Source of the DNA: Albimonas marina
Lineage (GTDB): Bacteria; Pseudomonadota; Alphaproteobacteria; Rhodobacterales; Rhodobacteraceae
Assembly (NCBI RefSeq): GCF_029223255.1
Contig: NZ_JARHUC010000009.1
Span: forward strand, 267,334-331,333
DNA length: 64,000 nt
Direction of reading: 5' to 3'
Shown here: in pieces, positions 9,801-16,229 of the stretch
Layout of the letters: the number at the start of each line of letters is the position of its first letter
How positions within the stretch are numbered: the first letter of the stretch is position 1
Position numbers and translations under genes: made by a program
The notes under the pieces: generated by a model
Seen by the model: only the letters and a program-made list of their open reading frames with translations
Told to the model about the DNA's origin: nothing
Databases searched by the model: none

Positions 9801-10251
9801 CCTCGACCGACCAGTCGGTGCCGCGCACCGCGGCCGCGGCGGTGGGGGTTCGCAGCTCGGTCCCGCCCTGGCCGCGGCGGCTGCGCGCCCAGATCGTCCC
9901 GCGCCGAAGGGTCAGGGTCGCGCCGTCGGCCGAGACCGCGTTCACCACCAGCTCGCTGTCGCGATGCAGGCGCATCACCGTGCGGTCGGCGAAGAGGATC
10001 GAGACCAGCCCCGCCGGCCCGGTGCGCAGCACGTCGCCGGCCAGCAGGTCCTGGCCCAGCAGCAGCGCGTCGAAGGCCTGCGCCTCGACGAAGCGGATGG
10101 TCTCGCCGGACTGGCGGGCGACGACCGATCCGCTGGCGACGCCCGGGCGCGGGATCGGCGCCTCGGCGCCCCGGACCTCGCCGAGGCTCGTCGTCGCCGC
10201 CGCCAGCGCGAGGAGGAGGCGGGCGACGGCGCCCGTCCCGGCCCGCGTCAT
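6841..10251 (-). CDS. FecR-domain, TPR-repeat and outer-membrane beta-barrel fusion protein
   Basis: This 1136-residue protein starts at an ATG that overlaps the previous stop (ATGA). Residues 1-28 form a signal peptide. A FecR domain (about 40-150) shows the pattern GDVLRTGPAGLVSILFADRT and LRTPTAAAAVRGTDWSVEV. Residues about 240-560 are Ala-rich helical TPR-like repeats (for example WNALGLARDALDD and AEAAFRQAIALAPG). From about 640 the chain alternates Gly and aromatic residues as in a beta barrel and ends in AAVRF, with a penultimate RNLLDAELERPFGQ-type segment like the end of TonB-dependent receptors. FecR domains normally couple surface events to regulators; FecR proteins beside CHASE2 cyclases are a recurrent pairing. 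Here sensor, scaffold and barrel are in one chain. What it senses is not known. Confidence 0.8.
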   Translation of the reverse strand: MTRAGTGAVARLLLALAAATTSLGEVRGAEAPIPRPGVASGSVVARQSGETIRFVEAQAFDALLLGQDLLAGDVLRTGPAGLVSILFADRTVMRLHRDSELVVNAVSADGATLTLRRGTIWARSRRGQGGTELRTPTAAAAVRGTDWSVEVTGDGTTRLAVYDGSVALSNALGSVTAGAGEQALAAPGRAPVKLLVAPRREQAQMIYTLSPDHAVEPLLDAAAALAGPGAAPLSEARFAEAAQALRAGRPAEAARGFEAAAPGLDPERRAAAGWLAAFARASAGEGFAPPPEAGARIDGTGRGVAQALAGDLDAAQATLAQGATPADLAAALQLAVLRDDAEGAQALAARLRADAPRSLPALEAEAMRLADMEGDHRAAEALLMEALAQDPERESLWNALGLARDALDDRVGAEAAFRQAIALAPGRVEARANLAILLMDAERSEEARDLADSLLRDDPGGYLGLRALGRIQIQEDDPGARDTLLRALAAQPAAGETSLMLAVAAWQAGDLRRAEQELDAARRLDPNDPLTPEIRTAIALDRGEADAAIVQAREALRLQRSQGGQAWRLAADRRAGSRLAEAFSFIGLDDWARDVGDAAYDPLAADSLFAESVARRISVGRGALDASGGDAGAVQGLQIEPLAASARLRTTDLLRRPFVDVQAEAVAGFDDVDARGGRMQLEAFDRRWTPLALSAELGGLQAEGPGRTSASPRDANLLIGAAPSPRLGLFGLLSWAEDGPRDDDPIDGLPASDAARSRETSVGLGGSVRLAGRAYLTGFATYARQESDDAALRVVPRPSPSLLEAQASQRAESWFAGLGWRAADAGGEWAAGIEAQGARSRTTGAFGLLDLGTGVLVVTPQRSAESSTLGQVFLDRRQRLTPELEAEAGIGLGARDDGGGEPWIAPRAGLAWRPPVGGRFRAAILREAAPASVSLSPATVLGLAPLRPGFDADGELWGGILRWDADLGARLHLAVEHQSLRLEGLRWDTGDMLVDFGAPRATLHATEATANLWLGGGFGLSAGLVHADGRIDDGPATGRRLPATPDWTGRAGLAWANPAQLRASLEAVWTSDAWAGPGAGRLGPVWTVDAALSWEPLDKRLALGAELRNLLDAELERPFGQRPLGRSIWLTAAVRF

Positions 10252-10679
10252 GGCAGGACGAGCGCGGCGCTCAGCGCCGTCACGTAGATCCCCACCAGCA
10301 CCACCCCCGCCCGCATCCGCCGGCGCTTGGCGAGGTAGATGCCGTGCAGCACCCCGATCGAGGCGGCGTAGTCGACCCCGAAGTCGGTGCGCGAGACATG
10401 CGCGGCCACCTCCTCGGGCGTCCGGGCCGAGTCGAACAGCATCCCGGTGCCCGGCCGGCCGGAGCGGGGCAGCAGGCACAGGATGAACAGCAGCGTCGCC
10501 GCGCAGAAGAACGCGGCCTGCAGCGCGCGCGCCCACAGCGGCAGATGCGCCTCGGACAGGCGGGCGGCCAGCGGCGAGACGGTGATGGTCAGCACCGCCA
10601 GGAAGATCTGCGCCTTGGTGTCGAGCGCGCGGATCGCGCCCTCGTACATGCGCAGGATGGTGTCCTGCGGATCAGCCAT
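10248..10679 (-). CDS. Small membrane protein resembling the Pycsar effector (PycTM/DUF5706) family
   Basis: This 143-residue protein begins at an ATG preceded by GAGAGG eight bases upstream; a GTG 30 bases earlier is less likely. An N-terminal amphipathic helix leads into AIRALDTKAQIFLAVL (Asp20-x-Lys-Ala), then two TM helices (about 24-40 and 49-70), a loop containing YAASIGVLHGIYLAKRRRMR, and a last TM helix (122-142). This order, DxKA before TM1 and a Lys/Arg-rich helix before the final TM, is what I recall of the Pycsar effector domain family, many of whose members are not in defence loci. It is the first gene of an operon with the FecR/TPR/barrel protein (ATGA overlap) and the adenylate cyclase, which supports a cyclic-nucleotide-linked membrane role. 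The family assignment is by recognition, not alignment. Confidence 0.6.
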   Translation of the reverse strand: MADPQDTILRMYEGAIRALDTKAQIFLAVLTITVSPLAARLSEAHLPLWARALQAAFFCAATLLFILCLLPRSGRPGTGMLFDSARTPEEVAAHVSRTDFGVDYAASIGVLHGIYLAKRRRMRAGVVLVGIYVTALSAALVLP

Positions 10680-11001
10680 CGCGGCGCCTCTCGCCCCCGC
10701 GGCCTGCACCCCGACCTGCCGTCGAGCGACGTTTGCGACTCGGCATATGCCTGAAACCCTGAACCTGAAGCCTCAGGATGCACTGCGACCGCAGGCGCCC
10801 GCTCTCCCGATCCCGACCCGGGGCGACGGATTTGGAAGGGGAAGCCGGTGAGGTCGGCGGTCCGCGGCCGGAGACGCGGTCCGCCCGCCGCGCCCAGGCG
10901 CCGTCGGAGGGGGGACTCGGCGCGCGCAGCCATCCGTGACGCCGTTCAGGACCGGCTGCGGGGGGGGGGCGACGTCAGGCCGTGATGCGGAGGCCCCGGG
11001 G
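10680..11001. other. Intergenic region, 322 bases
   Basis: No gene is supported here. It contains a perfect 10-base palindrome GGCATATGCC at 10743-10752 and a four-fold heptad repeat at 10750-10777, both upstream of the cyclase operon. No convincing -35/-10 pair was found. Confidence 0.5.
10750..10777. repeat. Four tandem 7-base repeats (CCTGAA-type)
   Basis: CCTGAAA, CCCTGAA, CCTGAAG and CCTCAGG follow one another with a strict 7-base period, about 70 bases upstream of the start of the Pycsar-effector-like gene and directly after the GGCATATGCC palindrome. The arrangement could be an iterated regulator site or chance. Confidence 0.35.
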
Positions 11002-11373
11002 TCAGCTCACCTCGCCGTCGACATAGACCCATCCCGGCCCCTCGCGCCGGAAGCGGCTGGTCTCGGTCAGCCGGCCCGTGCGGGCGCCCTTGCGCCAGGT
11101 CGCGGTGAAGCGGACCCGCGCCGTGGCGGGCCCGGTCGTCTCGTGGGAATGGACCGTCAGGCCGGTCCAGGCCTGGGCGGGGTCGAGGGTCAGGTCCGCG
11201 GGGCGCGTCTCGGCCGCCCAGCTCTTGCGCAGATAGGCCGCGTCGCCCCGGTGGAAGGCGCAGTAGCGGGAGCGCATCAGCTCCTCGGCGTCGCGCGCCG
11301 GGGCGCCGAGGTGCAGCCGACCGCAGCACCCGGCGTAGGTCTTGCCGCTTCCGCACTCGCACGGCTGAAACAT
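11002..11373 (-). CDS. YchJ/UPF0225 family protein with SEC-C zinc motif
   Basis: This 123-residue protein starts with CECGSGKTYAGCCG, the SEC-C metal-binding signature (CxCxSGxxxxxCC) also found at the C-terminus of SecA. It continues with the YchJ-type domain: LMRSRYCAFHRGDAAYLRKSW and a WTGLTV...ATARVRFTATW strand region resembling an NTF2-like fold. Length and domain order fit the UPF0225 family, whose biochemical function is not established; zinc binding through the N-terminal cysteines is expected. It is transcribed alone and diverges from the aminotransferase gene across a 207-base gap. Confidence 0.85.
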   Translation of the reverse strand: MFQPCECGSGKTYAGCCGRLHLGAPARDAEELMRSRYCAFHRGDAAYLRKSWAAETRPADLTLDPAQAWTGLTVHSHETTGPATARVRFTATWRKGARTGRLTETSRFRREGPGWVYVDGEVS

Positions 11374-11580
11374 CCGCCCGTTCCTTTCGTCTCATCCCGC
11401 CGGCGCGCCTCGCGCTCCGCCGGGCCGTCTTGCGCACGATACCGCAGGCCATGCGGGGCGGCGCAAGTCCAGCCCGAACGATCCGGCGGGGACGACGGGA
11501 GCGTCGCCCCCTTGCGCCGCTCCGCCCCGCCGGCCGATCATGCGCGCCCCGTCCCCTCGCCCCCTGGAGCCAGCCGCCCC

Positions 11581-12531
11581 ATGCCAGACGAACAGACCGC
11601 CGGTTCCGGCGGCGCCGCCCATGCCGCCGAGGTCGACGCGCGCAACGAGGAGATCCTGATCTGGATCGACGGCGCCCTGCGCCCCAGGGCGCAGGCGACC
11701 GTCTCGGTCTACGACTCCGGCTTCCTGCTCGGCGACGGGGTGTGGGAGGGGCTGCGCCTGCACAACGGCCGCTGGGCCTTCCTCGACGACCACCTCGACC
11801 GCCTGTTCGAGGCGGCGCGCGCCATCGACCTCGACATCGGCCGCGACCGCGCCGGCGTCGTCGCCGCGCTGGAGGAGGTGCGGACCGCCAACGGCATGGT
11901 CGAGAACGCCCACGCCCGCCTGATGGTCACCCGGGGCGTGAAGGCCCGGCCCTTCCAGCACCCCTCGCTCAGCCGCTCCGGCCCCACGATGGCGATCATC
12001 GCCGAGCATTCGGTGCCCGCCGGCAAGGCGGGGCAGGGGCTGCGGCTCGCCACCGTGCCGCAGGTGCGCGGCCTGCCGATGAGCCAGGACCCGAAGCTGA
12101 ACTCCCACTCCAAGCTCAACTGCGTGCTGGCCGCGGTGCAGGCCGAGAAGGCGGGCGCCGACGAGGGGCTGATGCTGGACCCCCATGGCTTCGTGAACAC
12201 CACGAACTCCTGCAACTTCTTCATCGTCCGCAAGGGCGAGCTTTGGACCTCGACCGGCGACTACTGCATGAACGGCATCACCCGGGCCAAGACGCTGCAG
12301 CTGGCGCGCGAGGCCGGCATCCCCGCGTTCGAGAAGAACTTCTCCCTCGTCGAGACCTACGGCGCCGACGAGGTCTTCGTGACCGGCACCTTCGGCGGCC
12401 AGACCCCGGTCGCCGAGCTGGACGGGCGCCGCTACGGCGACGGGACCGCGGGGCCGGTCACGCGGAGGATCCAGGACCTCTACCGCGCGCTGGTGCGCCG
12501 CGACGTCGGGCTGGACGGGGCCCGCGGCTGA
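11581..12531 (+). CDS. Class IV PLP-dependent aminotransferase (branched-chain/D-amino acid type)
   Basis: This 316-residue protein of fold-type IV aminotransferases (BCAT, D-amino acid transaminase, aminodeoxychorismate lyase) shows YDSGFLLGDGVWEGLRLHNG near residue 42, the KLNSHSKLNCVLA segment that holds the PLP lysine, and NTTNSCNFFIV plus GITRAKTLQLA, which bind the cofactor phosphate. The first 20 residues are polar and Ala/Gly-rich and probably disordered. The start at 11581 is the first ATG giving a family-length protein. The next gene, sulfotransferase-like, overlaps its stop by one base (TGATG), which implies translational coupling. The substrate cannot be assigned between branched-chain and D-amino acids or another amine. 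Confidence 0.85.
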   Translation: MPDEQTAGSGGAAHAAEVDARNEEILIWIDGALRPRAQATVSVYDSGFLLGDGVWEGLRLHNGRWAFLDDHLDRLFEAARAIDLDIGRDRAGVVAALEEVRTANGMVENAHARLMVTRGVKARPFQHPSLSRSGPTMAIIAEHSVPAGKAGQGLRLATVPQVRGLPMSQDPKLNSHSKLNCVLAAVQAEKAGADEGLMLDPHGFVNTTNSCNFFIVRKGELWTSTGDYCMNGITRAKTLQLAREAGIPAFEKNFSLVETYGADEVFVTGTFGGQTPVAELDGRRYGDGTAGPVTRRIQDLYRALVRRDVGLDGARG

Positions 12532-13250
12532 TGCGGATCGTGATGTGGTCGGGGCCGCGCAACCTCAGCTCGGCGATGATGCGCAGCTTCGGCAACCGCC
12601 CGGCGACGGACGTGGTCGACGAGCCGTTCTACTCCGCCTACCTGACCGCCACCGGGCTCGACCACCCGATGCGCGAGGAGATCATCGCCTCCCAGCCCTC
12701 GGACTGGCGGGAGGCGGCGCGGGCGCTGGCGGCGCCGCCGCCCGCAGGCCGCGTGCGCTATGAGAAGCACATGGTCCAGCACATGCTGCCGGGCATGGAC
12801 TTCGACTGGATGGAGGGGGCGCAGGTCGCCTTCCTGATCCGCGACCCGCGCGAGGTGGCCGCCAGCTTCGGCGCGAAGCGGGCGGGGTATCTCGAGAGCG
12901 AGCTCGGCTTCGCCCGCCAGCAGGAGATCTTCGACCTCGTCGCCGCGCGGCAGGGCCATCCGCCGCCGGTGGTCGACGCCGCCGACGTCCGGCGCGACCC
13001 GCGCCGCGTGCTGTCGGCGCTGTGCGCCGCGCTGGGGCTGCCCTTCGACGAGGCGATGCTGGCATGGGCGCCGGGGCTGCGCCCCTCCGACGGGGTCTGG
13101 GCGCCCCACTGGTACGGGTCGCTGGAAACCTCGACCGGCTTCGCGCCGCCGTCCGACGCGGGGCCGCCGCGGCTCGACCCGGAGGTGGAGCGGGCGCTTC
13201 GGCCGGCGATGGAAAGCTGGCGGCGGCTGTCGGAGATCGCGCTGCGCTGA
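12531..13250 (+). CDS. Sulfotransferase-like P-loop protein
   Basis: This 239-residue protein has the overall layout of a sulfotransferase: an N-terminal nucleotide-binding strand-loop-helix (WSGPRNLSSAMMRSFGNRP) equivalent to the 5'-PAPS loop, DEPFY after the second strand, and AFLIRDPREVAASF, corresponding to the 3'-phosphate-binding region with its Arg. The loop departs from the usual RSGTT form, so PAPS use is uncertain. It is translationally coupled to a class IV aminotransferase. The same two domains occur as a single fused polypeptide in some plant and animal proteins named branched-chain-aminotransferase-like (from memory), which supports a shared pathway. A strong hairpin follows the stop codon immediately. 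Confidence 0.75.
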   Translation: MRIVMWSGPRNLSSAMMRSFGNRPATDVVDEPFYSAYLTATGLDHPMREEIIASQPSDWREAARALAAPPPAGRVRYEKHMVQHMLPGMDFDWMEGAQVAFLIRDPREVAASFGAKRAGYLESELGFARQQEIFDLVAARQGHPPPVVDAADVRRDPRRVLSALCAALGLPFDEAMLAWAPGLRPSDGVWAPHWYGSLETSTGFAPPSDAGPPRLDPEVERALRPAMESWRRLSEIALR

Positions 13251-13274
13251 GCGGCCGCCGGGTCGGGCGGCCGC
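13251..13274. terminator. Hairpin between convergent genes
   Basis: A nine-base perfect stem (GCGGCCGCC with GGCGGCCGC) and six-base loop begins at the first base after the sulfotransferase-like stop. There is no T-run, so intrinsic termination is plausible but unproven. Confidence 0.5.
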
Positions 13275-13394
13275 CCGGGGGCGGGGCGAATGCAGCCGTC
13301 CGGACGCTGGCGCGACGCCGGTGCCGAAACGCCCCGCGGCGGCCGGGCCGGAGGCGCGCCGGACCCCGCCGCAGGGCAGGGACCGGGGCACGGG

Positions 13395-14954
13395 TCAGAT
13401 CGCGCGGTCCAGCGCCTCCCAGTAGGGGGCGCGGATCTTGCGCTTGAAGATCTTGCCCGTGTCCTCGCGGGGCAGCGTCGCCTCGAACACCACCTTGCGC
13501 GGGATCTTGTAGGAGGCGAGCGAGCCTTTCAGCGCCGCCTTCAGCCCCTCCTCGGTCAGGGTCGCGCCGGGGTCGGGCTGGACATGGGCGCAGACCACCT
13601 CGCCGTAGGTCTCGTCGGGGATGCCGAAGACGGCGCAGTCGTAGACGCCGGGGACCTTGTGGATCTCGGCCTCGATCTCGGCCGGATAGACGTTGGTGCC
13701 GCCGAAGATGATCATGTCCGAGGCGCGGCCCGAGAGGTAAAGGAACCCCTCCGCATCGAGGCGCCCCATGTCTCCCGGCGCCAGCAGCCCCCGCGCCCGC
13801 CCGGCCGACCGGCGCTTGGCGTCGTCGCCGTGATAGGTGAAGTCGGGATAGCAGACCCGGCGGGCGACGATCTCGCCGCTCTCGCCCGTCGGCAGCGGAT
13901 TGCCGTCGGCGTCCTGGATCTCGATCTCGCAGCCCGGCAGGGCGCGGCCGACCGTGCCGGGATGGTCGAGCCATTCCTGCGCCGTGCAGAAGGTCACCGC
14001 GCCCAGCTCGGTCGAGCCGTAGTGCTCGGTGATCACCGGGCCGAACCAGTCGATCATGGCGCGCTTCACATGCGGCGGGCAGGGCGAGCCGACATGGTTG
14101 ACGCTGACCAGCGAGGAGACGTCGTGGCGCGCCTTCACGCTCTCGTCCAGCGACAGCAGGCGCACGAACATCGTGGGCACCATCAGCGCGTGGGTGATGC
14201 GGCTTTCCTCGATGCGCGCCAGCACCCGCTCGGCCTTGAAGCGGGGCTCGACCACCAGGTTGCCGCCCATGCCGTAGACGCCGAACAGCCAGCCGTTGGG
14301 CGAGGAATGGTAGGCCGGGCCGGGGATCAGGAACACCACCTCGTCCATCCGGTCCTGCCAGCCGTCGAGCCCGCCGACGATGCGGATCATCTCGGCCGAG
14401 GCCTCGACCTCGGCCTCGGTCGGCGGGGCCCGGCGCACGCCCTTGGGGTTCCCGGTGGTGCCGGAGGTGTAGATCATCGAGCCGGGGGCGACGGCGAAGG
14501 GCGGCTGCAGCTCGTCGTTGGCGGCGACGAACTCCGCCCAGACCTCGACGCCCTCGGGGACCGCGGCGGTGGCGGCGTCGACGGCGTAGTCCTCGCGGAT
14601 CAGGGCGGGGGTGGGGGCGGCGACGATGCGCGCGCGCGCCGGCAGCGCGCCCTGCGCCCGGCGCAGCAGGTCGGCATGGGCGACCACGACCTTCGCCCCG
14701 CAGTTGTCGATGACGTAGCGCACCTCGTCGGGGGTGTTGTGCCAGTTCACCGGCACCACGTAGGCCCCGACCAGGCCCGCGGCGAGCGTGGCGGCGATGA
14801 GCTCGAAGCTGTTGCGCATCAGCACGGCGACCACGTCGCCCTCGCCCACCCCCATGGCGCGGAAGCCGGCGGCGGCGCGGCGGGCCTCGGCGTCGATCTG
14901 CGCGTGGGAGCGGGTCTCGTCCCCGATCCGGACCCAGGGTCTTGCAACGGTCAT
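13395..14954 (-). CDS. Acyl-CoA synthetase (AMP-forming)
   Basis: This 519-residue ANL-superfamily enzyme activates a carboxylic acid with ATP to an acyl-AMP and then to an acyl-CoA. Motifs in order are MIYTSGTTGNPKGVRR (P-loop-like A3), EHYGSTELGAVT (A5), GDMGRLDAEGFLYLSGRASDMII (A7/A8 hinge) and the C-terminal GKIFKRKIR containing the catalytic Lys (A10). The length is normal for fatty or aryl acyl-CoA synthetases. The enoyl-CoA hydratase gene lies 70 bases downstream in window terms, that is upstream in transcription (15822 to 15025), so the two probably form an operon reading hydratase then synthetase. The substrate is unknown. Confidence 0.9.
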   Translation of the reverse strand: MTVARPWVRIGDETRSHAQIDAEARRAAAGFRAMGVGEGDVVAVLMRNSFELIAATLAAGLVGAYVVPVNWHNTPDEVRYVIDNCGAKVVVAHADLLRRAQGALPARARIVAAPTPALIREDYAVDAATAAVPEGVEVWAEFVAANDELQPPFAVAPGSMIYTSGTTGNPKGVRRAPPTEAEVEASAEMIRIVGGLDGWQDRMDEVVFLIPGPAYHSSPNGWLFGVYGMGGNLVVEPRFKAERVLARIEESRITHALMVPTMFVRLLSLDESVKARHDVSSLVSVNHVGSPCPPHVKRAMIDWFGPVITEHYGSTELGAVTFCTAQEWLDHPGTVGRALPGCEIEIQDADGNPLPTGESGEIVARRVCYPDFTYHGDDAKRRSAGRARGLLAPGDMGRLDAEGFLYLSGRASDMIIFGGTNVYPAEIEAEIHKVPGVYDCAVFGIPDETYGEVVCAHVQPDPGATLTEEGLKAALKGSLASYKIPRKVVFEATLPREDTGKIFKRKIRAPYWEALDRAI

Positions 14955-15024
14955 GAACAGTACTCCCGCGCCCGGCCTCGTCGGAGCGCGCCGCCGGCCG
15001 GGCGGGGCGGCGCGCCGTCAGGTC

Positions 15025-15822
15025 TCAGCGGCCGGTGAAGACCGGCTCGCGCTTCTCGAGGAAGCTCTTCACGCCCTCGCGGTGGTCCTCGGTATCGAAG
15101 AGGCGATAGATCGTGTCGATCGCCCAGGATCCCAGCTCCCGCGGGTCGCCGTAGGCGGAGCGGCGCAGCCCCTCCTTCATGCAGCGCAGCGCCAGCGGCG
15201 GGTTGCGCGCGATGCGGGCGGCGAGCGCCTCGGCCTCGGGCATCAGCTCGTCATGGGGGACCACGCGGGAGACGAGGCGGTAGTCGAGCGCCGTCTGCGC
15301 ATCGATCACGTCGCCGGTGTAGAGCAGCTCCGCCGCCCGCTCCGGTCCCACGATGGCGGGCAGGCGCAGGAGCCCGCCGATGTCGCAGATCAGGCCGCGG
15401 CGGATGAAGAGCTCGGCGAAGACCGCCTTTTCGGAGGCGATGCGGATGTCGGCGTAGAGCGCGAGCTCCATCCCCCAGCCCACCGCCGAGCCGTTGACCG
15501 CGGCGATCACCGGCACGGGGCACTCGAGCGCCGCCATCGCGGCCGGCGTCGGCGGGCGCTTGGCCAGTGTGGAGGGGGGCTTCTTCTCCCCCGTCATCAT
15601 CTCCTTCACGTCCTCGCCCGCGCAGAACGAGGGGTCGGCGCCGGTGACCAGCACGCAGCGCACCTCGTTGTCGGCGGAGGCGCGGCGGAAGGCGGCCTCG
15701 AGCTCGTCGTAGGCCTGCCGGTTCAGCGCGTTGCGCCGATGCGGGCGGTTGAGGGTGATGCGGGCGACGTGGTCGCGGACATCGTAGATCAGGGTGTCGA
15801 AACCGGGCGCGGCTCCGTCCAT
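15025..15822 (-). CDS. Enoyl-CoA hydratase/isomerase family protein
   Basis: This 265-residue crotonase-fold enzyme is expected to hydrate trans-2-enoyl-CoA or carry out a related reaction. Motifs visible are LNRPHRRNALNRQAYDEL, GADPSFCAGEDVKEMM (first oxyanion loop) and AAVNGSAVGWGMELALYADIRIA (second oxyanion Gly). Glutamates in the AFRRGL-equivalent region (FAELFIRRGLICDIGG) are partly replaced, with Asp in place of one usual Glu, so another crotonase reaction is possible. The start at 15822 has GGAGGAG nine bases upstream. It is the first gene of an operon with the acyl-CoA synthetase, behind a recognisable promoter at 15993-16021. Confidence 0.88.
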   Translation of the reverse strand: MDGAAPGFDTLIYDVRDHVARITLNRPHRRNALNRQAYDELEAAFRRASADNEVRCVLVTGADPSFCAGEDVKEMMTGEKKPPSTLAKRPPTPAAMAALECPVPVIAAVNGSAVGWGMELALYADIRIASEKAVFAELFIRRGLICDIGGLLRLPAIVGPERAAELLYTGDVIDAQTALDYRLVSRVVPHDELMPEAEALAARIARNPPLALRCMKEGLRRSAYGDPRELGSWAIDTIYRLFDTEDHREGVKSFLEKREPVFTGR

Positions 15823-16229
15823 GGCGTCGTCTCCTCCCCGCGGCGCCGTCCGCGGAGGCGGCGGGCCGTCGTCGGTCTTGGGGCCGAGGGGAGGTCGCGG
15901 CGCAGCCCCCGCCTGCAGGCGGGCGAGCCGGGCGTCGGCGATGTCTCCTCCCCTTCGGGGCGTCGCCGGTCTGCGCCGGCGTCCGTTGCGCCAAGATATT
16001 AGCTGGTCGATTAAACAGCAATCCCCTCTTGGGCCGCGTGACGACGCCCCATGCCCGCGGCGGGGCTCGGTCCGGCGGCGACGAGGGGGCGCGGTCCCGA
16101 TATCGCGCGCCTCCGTAGGCGGCGCGTCCTGCCCGCCGTCATGGCGACGCCCGGGATGCCCGGAGCCGGGCGGTTCGACCGTCGGGTTCGGCGCGCGGCG
16201 TCGTCCCGTTCCGCCCCCGGGCGCCGCCC
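15823..16229. other. Intergenic region, 407 bases, with promoter
   Basis: No gene is supported. The only AT-rich patch (15993-16021) is the putative promoter of the enoyl-CoA hydratase operon; the rest is GC-rich without a coding frame that I trust. Confidence 0.5.
15993..16021 (-). promoter_or_regulatory. Putative sigma-70 promoter of hydratase-synthetase operon
   Basis: Read on the minus strand: TTGCTG (16021-16016), a 17-base spacer, then TATCTT (15998-15993), in an AT-rich island inside very GC-rich DNA. The spacer contains TTAAT...GCTAAT, which may form an operator. The start codon is about 170 bases downstream, a long leader. Confidence 0.45.

Noticed and set aside
4833..10679. A genuine Pycsar anti-phage system
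   Set aside because: The cyclase has the Lys/Asp pair and CHASE2/TM architecture of a membrane adenylate cyclase, not of the soluble cCMP/cUMP cyclases of Pycsar, and a FecR/TPR/barrel gene lies between. Only the small membrane protein resembles the effector.
10936..11580. An N-terminal extension of the aminotransferase
   Set aside because: The frame is open but has no homology-like pattern, runs through the divergent ychJ-type gene and its promoter, and the ATG at 11581 gives a normal family length.
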